DNA of 64,000 bases from Lactuca virosa (lineage: Eukaryota > Streptophyta > Magnoliopsida > Asterales > Asteraceae): positions 250,218,732 to 250,282,731 of the forward strand of contig CAKMRJ010005634.1 in assembly GCA_928212115.1 (NCBI GenBank), written 5' to 3'. Of this stretch, positions 11,656-20,685 are shown piece after piece. The position numbers and the translations under genes are program-made. Position 1 is the stretch's first letter. Every line of letters starts with the position of its first letter. The notes under the pieces were generated by a model. The model searched no databases and was not told where the DNA came from. It saw only the letters and a list, made by a program, of their open reading frames with translations.

Positions 11656-12345
11656 CTACTCCGAGCGGGTAGCACGTTGCGGACCATGGTATGAGGTTGT
11701 GGAAGTCTTAGCTCGGGCTACTTGTCGTTCAGCTTCGATGATACGCCTCTCCATTGCGGCTTGGTTCTTACGGAACTCCCTTACTTCGGCTCTAGCAGCA
11801 GTAATGTCCTTCTGAAGGGAAAAGGTGTGCTCTATTGTCCGCTCATGTTCTTCGTCCAGACGACGAAGACGTACCGCAGTGACAGCAGCGGTGGGCCCAA
11901 TGTCCAAGAGTTGGCTGGCATTCACTCTTGCTTGTTCGCCTTGGTTGGCAATGCGACGAACCATGACATGGAGTGCCCTGTCAGCCGAACCCTCATTGCT
12001 GAGGTTATAAAAGCCTCGTGCCATGCCGTAGGGTGGGCGTTGCCCTTGTTCCCTGCTCCATCGCTTCAGATCCACAGCCCAGCGGGGCGCCGGGCCCTGA
12101 AAGTTCCTTTGGAGATTTGCTGTTCCTCGGGGAGGATTGTAGATCTCGGGTTCCGAGTCAGTGCTCCCACCATCTCCTTCCTCTTCTGACTCTTCATTTG
12201 GGTCTTCCTCGGGATCCTCTTCGAAATCCTCTTCTGGCTCCTCCTCGGGAATCTCTTCGGGATCTTCCTCTGGGTCCTCTTCAATCCAGCCTCCATTACC
12301 CTGTTTAGGGTAGTAGGGATCCCCAGGAATGTGAAATCCTGCCAT
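11656..12345 (-). CDS. Upstream acidic/coiled-coil ORF of element A (229 aa)
   Basis: This open frame lies between the PBS and gag on the element's sense strand; I recognise no named family. Residues about 1-25 are MAGFHIPGDPYY and GGWIEEDPEE; about 25-65 are an extremely acidic Glu/Asp/Pro run. About 65-110 are basic and Pro/Gly-rich, and about 130-215 look helical and charged (RLRRLDEEHERTIEH, RAEVREFRKNQAAMERR). A homologous start (MAEFQ, GDLYY, GWIEEEPE) is found in element E at about 54616, and element F has a similarly placed acidic-then-helical ORF. It is the only long ORF of A without a break. Ogre/Tat elements are known to have an extra ORF before gag; for this clade I know of none. 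Function unknown. Confidence 0.7.
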   Translation of the reverse strand: MAGFHIPGDPYYPKQGNGGWIEEDPEEDPEEIPEEEPEEDFEEDPEEDPNEESEEEGDGGSTDSEPEIYNPPRGTANLQRNFQGPAPRWAVDLKRWSREQGQRPPYGMARGFYNLSNEGSADRALHVMVRRIANQGEQARVNASQLLDIGPTAAVTAVRLRRLDEEHERTIEHTFSLQKDITAARAEVREFRKNQAAMERRIIEAERQVARAKTSTTSYHGPQRATRSE

Positions 12346-12858
12346 TTTGTCTAGTCGAGAAATAGAGGCAAGAGAATTTTTATAAAAAACTTGGGAGTAA
12401 AAAGGTAATTTTTGATAAATAATTTTTTTTATTTATTTGACGATTTCCTAAATTTAACTAAATATCGAGGTTCGCACGATTATTATAGTTCTTATGGTTT
12501 TATAAAATACTCCTATAGTATTTCAAATTTGTAAGTTTGATTCTAGTATTTTCTTTGGTAAGTTTTCGACTTGTTGCTCACTACGATCATTCCTCGACAT
12601 ACGTTCGTCACATCCAGGATAAATATAGTTGATCAGGCTATATTTATTCTCGATCTGATTACATACCCCGAGGCCTAATCGTAGGGTCGCAACTTGCCTT
12701 AATACTTTTGTAAAATTTTTGCTATGATACGAGACCTATGCATGCGTGTATTTATACTTTTAATTTATGAAAACGTTTTGTCAGAGGGTTTTGGTCCCTT
12801 TGCATTTATAGTTTATATATCTTATGTGGTTCGATATACTTAGTTCACTATAAACAAT

Positions 12859-12870
12859 GCTCTGATACCA
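12859..12870 (-). other. Primer binding site (tRNA-iMet), element A
   Basis: The minus strand reads TGGTATCAGAGC, complementary to the 3' end of plant initiator tRNA-Met, 3 nt inside the 5' LTR. Confidence 0.93.
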
Positions 12871-13518
12871 ATCTGTCACACCCCCAAACCAGAATGGCGG
12901 AAACATTCGGGGGTGGATGACTTCACGTAGTATCATAACAATTGAATATTTGTAAAGAAAGTAACCCAACCATCATAAATATAATAAAAGTTACATCGTT
13001 GCATGTAATACATGTTTCAAAAGAATATTACAAATATGATGATTTAAAATGTTTTGATAACAGACGCCTTAGCGTTCCTTCTCCAAAAGCTGATGGTTAC
13101 CAGTATTACTGATTCCTTGAGAAATACAAGTAGTTTTGAAAAAGTGTCAACAATTAAGTTGGTGAGTTCATAAACGTTTTTGTACTAAAATCCATATGTC
13201 TTTCGGTAAAAATGACTGAACGTGTTTTCCAGAAAATCCAATATTTTCTATGTATGCGTGATAGTTTGAAAAAGTACCAAAGGCTGGTATGCAATAGTAT
13301 CTTTCATGCTAAAATGGCGATAGTGAATTTATACATATATAATGTAACACTGAATGCATTTAAGAGTCTCGTAAATCAAAGTATTTCGATATTCCATGTG
13401 AGATTTATAACCATGCTATTGACCCAGACTGCCTGTAACAACGTTCTTCAGGCGTTGCAGTGTTATGACGTTTGTCACCCCAGACCTGCCGGTCTAACTG
13501 TAGCTAACAGTTTAGGTG

Positions 13519-13547
13519 CGGGATTGTCAATCCCGTATAGATCTATA
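13519..13547. promoter_or_regulatory. Two-palindrome block, 5' LTR of element A
   Basis: It is identical to 5062-5090: CGGGATTG-T-CAATCCCG followed by TATAGATCTATA, with no substitution although the surrounding LTR copies differ at about 2% of sites. Confidence 0.8.
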
Positions 13548-14201
13548 CACAAGTATCACGCTCTCCCTACAAGAGATTATGGTTTATAATACAGGACTTG
13601 AAATGCGTACTTGAGGGTACGGTGAAGCCGGATGTCTCACAAAACTTAGTATCAAATAGATTTACGGAATGAAAAGTCCACATTTCTTGTAAATGAAAGT
13701 ATTTCCTTTTTATCGTGTTTATGAAAAGATATCATGAATAACTTGTAAAATATACCCATTATAGTTTTTCAAAAGTGTGTTCCATTTGGTGATAAAAACT
13801 TGACGTAATACCAACTTTGCATGTAAAGTGTAACGTTAGTATTAATGTTGTTTAACAGATGTAAGTAAAATATTCGAAACCATATAAAACGGTGCGTATT
13901 TAAACATATGATTTTCTCGTGTTTCACTTGTATTCCCCCCCCCCCCTAAAACATGAAAAAGACGTGAAAATGTAGGGGTATGAACTCACCTGGAAAGTGT
14001 GATGATTTGATGGAAACGAGACTTTACTCGGGTAGCGCTTCGACCGGGAAGTGGTAAGTTTCTTGGGATTCTCGGAGCTTCGAACCTTCGTCGGAACTTG
14101 GATATGTAACCGGGGTGTCGGGGTCATCTCGGGAAGCTAAACGTAGAGTAGAAGTGAGAGAGAAGAAGGAAATGAGCATGGAAAGTCGGAACCCTCACAC
14201 C

Positions 14202-14211
14202 CTTTATATAG
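14202..14211 (-). promoter_or_regulatory. TATA box of element A promoter (5' LTR)
   Basis: Minus strand CTATATAAAG. It would drive leftward transcription, starting roughly 30 bp to the left. The GAACGC-N3-GCGTTC palindromes at 14228-14365 lie just upstream. Confidence 0.85.
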
Positions 14212-15097
14212 GGGCTGGTCATGGCGCGAACGCGGGGCGTTCCTGCTGGGTACGCAGGGTGTTCCCCTGAACGCAGCGCGTTCCGAAGCTATATTACGTC
14301 ATTGCTTACGAACCTCGGATGGGATGGCGAAGAGTCAGGTCTGCGAGTACGAACGCGATGCGTTCCCTTCGGACCCGCCTCGAAGTGTGTGCCCAAAACT
14401 TGTAAAATCTGTAACTTTCGCGTACGAGCTCCGTTTTCGACGTTCTTTATATGCACGCGAAGGTGAGAATATACTCTACAACTCTCGTTTAGACTTCATC
14501 GACTTATTTTGACTTTATTTTTAATAATATATTTTTAACAGGCCGGGACTGGAAAAGTCCGTTAAAAATCCATAACTTCTTCATCTGGCGTCCGTTTTCG
14601 TCTGTCTTTTTACCGTTGTACTACTATTGTCGATACCTTCAATTCTCGTTTAGGTTGTGTCGGCTAAAAATCGCTCGATCTTTATTTCGAGTTTTTAGCT
14701 GTCTATTGTTGTTCCGAAACTTAGAAAAATCATAACTTCCTCATATGAAGTCAGATTTGGGCGTTCTTTTTATGTATGCTCACGGTTTAACATAATCTAC
14801 GACTTTCGTTTAGATACCTAAGGCTAAAAAGTATTTTATTGAAGTTTCACTTTTTACGCTTAACAGTGTTTTACCGGTTGGGTCGCGGATTTTCGATTGG
14901 TCATAACTTCTTCGTTATAACTCGGATTTGAGTGTTCTTTATATATTTGGAAATCTTGAAAATATATCTATCATTTTATGCAACCCAAATGAGACTTTAG
15001 AACACTTCATTTTTGACGCCATTTATTACATCAAAAATAGTTTAATATTATTTGACTTTTTGAACATTACATTGACTCGAAATATCGGGTTGTCACA

Positions 15098-15896
15098 TCC
15101 CAAGCCCATAATCGAGGCATCACAATAAACCATAAAATCATCCACACCCTTAGGTAGGGTCAATATCAAATCCTTACACAACCTCTTAGAGAAATCCACA
15201 AGCCTTTAATCGAGGCATCTGAAAGTATCAAATGCTGCCTGCTGCTTAGGCCCCCACTAAAAAGTGACATTCTTCTTCGTCAAATTTATCAAAGGAACTG
15301 AGATCTTAGAGAAATCTTGGATGAATCTTCAATAATACCCTGCTAACCCAAGGAAACTCCAAATCTCAGATGGAGACCTCGGAACCTAGCACTGTATCAC
15401 AACCTCGATCTTGGACGGATCGACCAATATACCCTTCTACTCGACAAGGTGTCCAAGAAAATGAACCTCGCGCAACCAGAACTCGCACTTGGAGAACTTG
15501 GCATAAATTATCTCCCTCCTCAAGGTCTCAAGAACCTCTCGTAAATGCTCCTCATGCTGCTCCTTGGTATTAGAATAGATCAAAATATCATCAATATATA
15601 CGATAACCGTCTGATCCAACATCGGCTTGCAAAAATGGTCCGTGAGCCCAAATGTCATTACCAGGAACTCGTAATGATGATATTGGTGCTCCCTAAGGTG
15701 AACTGCTAGGTATGATAAATACCTTGTCCAACAGCTCCTGTAGTTGTGTGGATAACTATTGCATCTCCGGAGGTGCTAGGCGATATGGTGCTTTGGCTAT
15801 CGGAGCCACACCCAGAACTAGATCAATTTGAAACTCAACCTGCCTCTCAGGAGGCACTCCTAAAAATATTCAGGAAACACATCGGGGGAATCTCGA
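15098..15896 (-). pseudogene. Element B reverse transcriptase remnant
   Basis: Reading leftwards: RDSPDVFPE, then PERQVEF-type linker, APYRLAPPEMQ and QLQELLDK, with frame changes and stops. A deletion then jumps from the GAP motif to the LTDHFCKPMLDQ region. The active site VYIDDILIYSNT is intact, followed by YAKFSKCEFWLREVHFLGH. At about 15437-15098 come the thumb/connection and the start of RNase H, ending YCDAS and GLG at the insertion point of element A. The piece at about 15440-15650 is an inverted, closely similar copy of 15960-16200 in P1. Confidence 0.82.
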
Positions 15897-17866
15897 AAGA
15901 TATACAAAAGACTACTTTTCAGACTTGCTATGGTCACTATGAGTTCGTGGTGATGCCCTTCGGGCTCACCAATGCTCATGCCACGTTCATGGACCTCATG
16001 AACCGCATGTGCAGACCGATGCTATATCGATATGTGATAGTTTTCATTGATGAAACCTTGGTTTACTCCAAGACGCAGGAGCAGCATGAGGAGCATCTAC
16101 GAGAGGTTTTGGATACCCTGAGGAGGGAGAGCTTGTATGCCAAGTTCTCCAAGTGCGAGTTCTGGTTGTGCGAGGTGCAGTTTCTTGGGCACCTTGTCAA
16201 CCAGAATGGGATATTGGTTGACCCGGCTAAGGTGGAGGCCGTGATGAGATGGGAGGTTCCAAAGTCTCCAACTGAGATTCGGAATTTCCTCGGATTGGCA
16301 GGCTATTATCGGAGATTCATTCAGGACTTCTCCAAGATAGCCGTGCCTCTGACCCGGCTGACGAAGAAAGCCGTTGTCTTTCGCTGGGGGATGACAGTGG
16401 TGACTCCTCTTTTGGAGCAGATCCGAGAGGCCCACCAGGAGGTTATGAAGGAGGAACATCGGAAGAGCGAACGTATTGTGGGATAGATTTCCTCCTTCGA
16501 CTATGATAGCCGTGGATTATTGATGCTACACCGTAGGGTGTGGGTTCCCTATCATGGGGGTGTGCGCCAGGTTCTGATGGAGGAGGCGCATAAATCCCGA
16601 TTCTCGATTCATCCCGGGGCGACGAAGATGTACAGGGATCTTCGACCCGATTACTGGTGGCCCTGCATGAAGCGGGACGTCGCCTGGCACGTAGAGCGAT
16701 GCTTGACCTGCAGGAAGGTCAAGGCTGAGCACCAGAGGCCACACGGCAAGATGCAGCCGCTAGACATTCCCATGTGGAAATGGAAAGATATTACTATGGA
16801 CTTCATCACCAAGCTTCCCAGGACTGCACGGGGAGTGGATTCGATTTGGGTTATCGTGGATCGGTTGACCAAGAGTGCCCATTTCATACCGATCCAAGAG
16901 AGCATTTCGGCCGAGAAGTTGGCCGACATCTACATCCGAGAGGAAGTAGCTCGGCACGGAGTGCCAGTTTCGATGATTTCGGACCGAGACGTACGGTTTA
17001 CTTCCAGGTTCTGGAAGAAGTTTCACGACGAGTTGGGTACTCGTCTGCATTTCAGCACATCGTTCCATCTGCAGACGGATGGTTAGAGTGAGCGGACCAT
17101 CCAGACTTTGGAGGATATGCTGCGGGCATGCGTTCTAGACTTCGGTGGTAGCTGGGATACCTACCTTCCATTAGCTGAGTTCTCCTACAACAACAGCTAT
17201 AACGCGAGTATCGACCGTCCTCCCTTCAAGATGTTGTACGGGAGGAAGTGCAGGACCCCGATATGTTGGGGCGAAGTCAGACAGAGGGTCATGGGGAGCA
17301 CCGAAGTGGTGCTCAAGACGACAGAGAGAATTCAGCAGGTTAGGAGCAGACTTGAGACTGCTCAGAGTCGGCAGAAAAGTTACGCTGACAAGCGCCGATC
17401 AGACCTGGAGTTCTAGGTCGGGGATATTGTCCTTTTGAAGGTGTTACCTTGGAAAGGCGTCATCCGGTTAAGGAAGCGGGGCAAGTTGGGCCCCAGATAC
17501 ATTGGGCCTTTTCAAGTTGTAGCCCGGGTGGGCAAGGTGGCATATAGGCTGGACCTGCCAGCCGAACTCAGTCAGATTCACAGTATGTTTCACGTCTCCC
17601 AGTTACGGAAGTGCCTGGTGGACGACTCGACAGTTGTACCCTTGGAGGATATTCAGGTGGATGACAGCCTGAATTACATCGAGCGGCCAATAGCAATCCT
17701 CGACAGGAAGTCGAAAGACCTGAGGAACAAGAGAGTGGAGCTGGTGAAGGTACAATGGCAGCACCGCAAGGGATCAGAATGGACTTGGGAGCCGGAGGAT
17801 GATATGAGGGAGCACTACCCTGAGCTTTTTCCAGAATCAATAGCAGACTTCGAGGACGAAGTCTAA
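15897..17866 (+). pseudogene. Element P1 RT-integrase pseudogene
   Basis: One reading frame runs for nearly 2 kb. RT part: YGHYEFVVMPFGLTNAHATF, active site FIDETLVYS where FIDDILIYS is usual (second Asp is Glu), then CEFWLCEVQFLGHLV, FLGLAGYYRRFI and VVFRWG. The frame then passes at about 16390 straight into MTVVTPLLEQIREA, so RNase H was lost by an in-frame deletion. Integrase: HPGATKMYRD, YWWPCMKRD, CLTC, MDFITKLPRTARG, SDRDVRFTSRFW, NNSYNASIDRPPF. The GPY/F part is RYIGPFQVVAR. The tail is a chromodomain-like VQWQHRKGSEWTWEPEDD ending in a natural stop at 17864. Only three stops interrupt it (16484, 17084, 17414), all TAG where related copies have the Gln codon CAG. Confidence 0.9.
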
Positions 17867-17871
17867 AATAA

Positions 17872-17884
17872 ATGGGGAAGATTT
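17872..17884 (+). other. Polypurine tract of P1
   Basis: AAATGGGGAAGAT directly precedes the TG of the LTR. Confidence 0.75.
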
Positions 17885-17943
17885 GTAGCACCCGATTCCC
17901 GGTACGTATTTAATTTCATGGAAATGTTACAATTTACTCTGGG

Positions 17944-19040
17944 ACTCGGCGAGTTGGAGGCCCAAATCGTCGAGTAGACTCGACTATGGATCGGGGATTT
18001 GAGGGACCTACTCAACGAGTCGGAAGACCGAATCGACGAGTAGGAGCTGTCTGGACAAAACCCTAATATTTAGGGTTTGCACCCTATTTAAACACTTTAT
18101 CTTAGCCTCCATCGCCCCTATCACTCCCAGAGAGCTGTATATTGAAACCCTAGCCGTTTTTGTGTGTTCTAAGGCCATTTTGGTGCATTTGGTGGATTGT
18201 GAAGCTTGAGAAGAAGGAAGAAGCTTGAGAGTTCGAGTTGAGGCTTGGAGATCCAGAGGTTTTAGTCCATAACCAGCTCAATCAAGGTAAAATGCCCCTG
18301 TCTTGGTCTTCCATGTGTTTATTCATCCTTAGAAGCTTGGACTTTGGGTACATTTAGGGCTTTCCAAGCCATTTTCGGAATTGTGAGGTGTACATGGAAT
18401 CTTGACTTTAGATCTGAGTCATTGGAGGGGTCTCATGGCATAAAGGTGCCAACTTTAAGGCCATGAGAGCCCCATGCATCTTGTAGAACACATTTTATGG
18501 CTTTTTGAGCCAAAGACCCCATGCATGTGCACCAAATTTGGAGCTTTATGTGTAAAATGGACATTAGAAGGCCAGATCTATGGTTTTGAGGTGTTAAGAC
18601 CCATTTAAATCAACTGTATAGTAATGGTCAAGGTTGGACTCGACGAGTCATTCTTGGGACTCGGCGAGCCGGGGTGTATTGACCACCAAATCCCTTCTGT
18701 GGATGGACCAGTTGTTAAGATGGAAAGTCCCTTAGTTGTGTAGACACGTAAAGAGACCTGGGAATCATAGGACTCGGCGAGTGTATGAACAGACTCGGCG
18801 AGTCCAAGGCAATCTCCCAACCTTGAAGATGAACTTGACGAGTTGTTCATACAACTCGGTGAGTCATAGGCTGGATAAATTCGTAGGAGGGAGATGAACT
18901 CGACGAGTCGGATGAAGATGGTCCCGATGGTGATTGAAGGAGAACCCGTCGATTTCTTGCTAGACTCGATGAGCGGAGACAGGGATTGTATCGGGTTAGA
19001 GGAGTATGGGCTCGACGAGTTGGTAGGCCAACTCGGTGAG
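17944..19040. promoter_or_regulatory. About 14 ACTCG-N-CGAGT palindromes in P1 LTR
   Basis: Perfect or near-perfect 5 bp arms with a 1 nt spacer occur at 17944, 17966, 18010, 18031, 18638, 18659, 18772, 18793, 18833, 18854, 18898, 18964, about 19010 and 19030. The first four lie just upstream of the TATA-like box at 18084. The centre base varies (G, A, T), whereas the CG pairs on each side are mostly kept. The same palindrome recurs in the Athila-like element ATH2. Confidence 0.85.
18084..18093 (+). promoter_or_regulatory. TATA-like box of P1 LTR
   Basis: CTATTTAAAC, 40-140 bp downstream of four ACTCG-N-CGAGT palindromes. It is a plausible but non-canonical TATA box. Confidence 0.5.
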
Positions 19041-19404
19041 TCAGGTCAACTGGATGTTGACTTTGACTAAGCTTGAGTTGACCCTGGTTAGGGTTGTATA
19101 TTCTATGTGATGACCTGGAAGAATTTTCGTGTAGGGATTGAGGAGTCGGGGAGAGTTGACTTCCACGTTTAGATCCGTGCAGACACTACGCGACATCGAG
19201 GTGAGTTACCTTCCAGTAGCGGTGGGTCTACGACCACAATGCCGGCCCACCAGTAGGAGTTGTATGTTGGATGATTGTCTTTGTGATATTCATCTGGGTT
19301 TGCTACTACCTGATATGTTTATGTGCTAACATGATATGTTATATGTGATAGTGGTAGTAGGGGGAATATAGCCCCCAAGTTCGGTCGTTAGGACCGAAGG
19401 GTAG

Positions 19405-19729
19405 GTCGGGCACCCCAGAATTGTCTGACAGTATGTTTATGCTATTATGTGGTAGTAGTAGGAGGTGAAATAGTCCTCATGTGTCGGTCGTAAGGGCCGA
19501 AGGGTAAGTCAAGCACCCTAGAATGGCTTGACCTGGGTAGTCAGGCACCCCAGAATTGCCTGGCAGAGTATGTGTGTTATATGGTAGTGGTAGGGGTGAA
19601 ATAGTCCCCGGTAGTCGGGTGAAATAGACCGACGGGTAAGTCAAGCACCCCAGAATGGCTTGACCTGGGTAAGTCAAGCACCCCAAAATGGCTTGACCTG
19701 GGTAGTCTGGTACCCCAGAATTGCCTGAC
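19405..19729 (+). repeat. Six 25-nt hairpin repeats in P1 LTR
   Basis: Copies lie at 19405, 19508, 19540, 19640, 19673 and 19705, each exactly 25 nt: 7 nt arm, 11 nt loop, 7 nt arm. A typical arm pair is GTCAAGC and GCTTGAC around ACCCCAGAATG. Other copies pair GTCAGGC with GCCTGGC, and GTCGGGC with GTCTGAC through G-U pairs. One copy (19705) has a mismatch. The array lies in units of about 110 bp that also carry a CGGTC/GACCG hairpin (about 19382 and 19485). Confidence 0.8.
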
Positions 19730-20041
19730 AGCATGTTATTGTATGGTATGTGGTATGATGGGGGAACTCACTAAGCTTTGTGCTTACAGTTTACAATTTT
19801 GGTTTCAGGTAGCTCTTCAACGAAGGGGAAGGAGTCGGCGCGGTAGCGGCACATCACACACACTCCGAATTCCGCACTATGATATTCTTGGGAATGTACT
19901 CTGATTTTTATCACTATGGATGATATGGTTTTGAGACACGTTGTTGCAGTTTTATAAATCGAATTGATGTTTTTGGTAAACTATTTTACTAGTTACTTAA
20001 TTAAAAATGAAATTTTTGGCCTTGAATTTTGGGATGTTACA

Positions 20042-20685
20042 CGTGCCCTCGTGGTCGTCAGCAATCCTCAATTTAGCAGGAGTAGGTTCCCTCGCCACTC
20101 CTCCAGATAATCTCGGACAGTTGGCCTTCTTATGGCCCGACTGATTGCAATGAAAGAAAATCAGTCTCAATCTCTGAGGACAATACCTACCAATATGAAA
20201 AGTCTTGCCACACTTGTAGCATCCTGAATCACCTGGTTAACCCCGAACCTGCTAGCCTCTAGATCGAGAGTCAAAAGTCATAGGATCCTTTGCTGATCCC
20301 TCTACTACCTAAACCTGTGTTGGATTCCACTTCCTAAGAATCTCTTACTATATCTCCCATTCTTGGGCTGTGTCAATCATCTGCACCAAAGAGTGGCAAC
20401 TTGAAATATTAACAAACTCCCTGATGTCATCGCTCAACATGTCATAATATTGTGCCTTCTTCATCTCCTCATAATAAGCATACCACGAAACCAAAAAATC
20501 ACCCTTTCTAAATTTAGCGGTGATCTCCGCCACAGTCTCTGTCGTCTGACGAAGGTTTTGAAACTTCCTCGCCGGCTGTTGCACCTCAATAGCAGGTGCA
20601 AAATCTGATATGAATCTTGTAACAAAATCAGACCAAGTCATCGCCTTAATGGCCACTACTCCCAAGGCATGGCCTACCTCATCTT
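20042..20685 (-). pseudogene. Element B gag remnant
   Basis: The frame from 20665 reads AIKAMTWSDFVTRFISDFAP, then QPARKFQNLRQTTETVAEIT and YDMLSDDIREFVNISSC, the middle of a plant gypsy gag capsid domain. After a stop it reaches a zinc knuckle (CYKCGKTFHIGRYC, intact CX2CX4HX4C) and a second one in which the first Cys is Phe (FFHCNQSGHKKANC). The N-terminal half is missing where P2 begins. Further gag/protease sequence is missing where P1 ends. Confidence 0.78.

Larger units (their letters stand above)
4419..15097 (-). mobile_element. Element A: complete Ty3/gypsy chromovirus with both LTRs
   Basis: A 10.7 kb element transcribed leftwards. It has LTRs at 12874-15097 (5') and 4419-6636 (3'), a PBS for initiator tRNA-Met, an upstream acidic ORF, gag with CCHC knuckles, then protease, RT, RNase H, integrase and a chromodomain-like C-terminus, and a PPT. 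The LTRs start TGTCACACC and end TGTCACA. The flanks are TCCTA (4414-4418) and TCCCA (15098-15102), a 5 bp TSD with one transition, and they rejoin the RNase H of element B. By-eye comparison gives about 42 substitutions in 2.2 kb between LTRs, roughly 98% identity. Domain order and the C-terminus fit a Tekay/Del-like chromovirus. At least three frameshifts and one stop disable it. Confidence 0.93.
12874..15097 (-). repeat. 5' LTR of element A (2224 bp)
   Basis: It matches 4419-6636 end to end with small indels and about 2% substitutions, many of them C/T or G/A. It includes the same four U3 modules, GAACGC palindromes and TATA box. Confidence 0.95.
15897..20041 (+). mobile_element. Element P1: 5'-truncated Ty3/gypsy copy, plus strand
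   Basis: It starts abruptly inside RT (about 15897, at the IQKTTF position) and runs through integrase to a complete 3' LTR (17885-20041). The 5' LTR, gag, protease and the RT fingers are missing. On its left it abuts element B RT in the opposite orientation, and on its right it abuts B gag. B's protease region is also missing, so one deletion probably removed the 5' half of P1 together with part of B. No TSD can be read. Confidence 0.8.
17885..20041 (+). repeat. 3' LTR of P1 (2157 bp)
   Basis: It starts TGTAGCACCCGATTCCCGG after the PPT and ends GGGATGTTACA. There is no second copy in the window. It contains many ACTCG-N-CGAGT palindromes and a hairpin array at 19405-19729. It ends against element B gag. 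Confidence 0.85.
3556..20685 (-). mobile_element. Element B: old Ty3/gypsy copy in three pieces
   Basis: Three minus-strand pieces lie in the correct gag-pol order: gag (20685 to 20042), RT (15896 to 15098) and RNase H plus integrase (4418 to 3556). The RT/RNase H break is exact. The YCDAS motif sits just right of element A and the next residues of the same domain (GLLMQRGDVITYASR) sit just left of it. Element P1 lies in the gag/RT gap, where the protease region is missing. Neither LTR of B is in the window: the left side stops inside integrase and the right side stops inside gag at P2. B is therefore the oldest layer of the left nest. Confidence 0.8.

Noticed and set aside
12018..12308. Overlapping ORFs of 96 and 155 aa on the plus strand
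   Set aside because: Antisense shadows of the repetitive Glu/Asp codons in the upstream acidic ORF.
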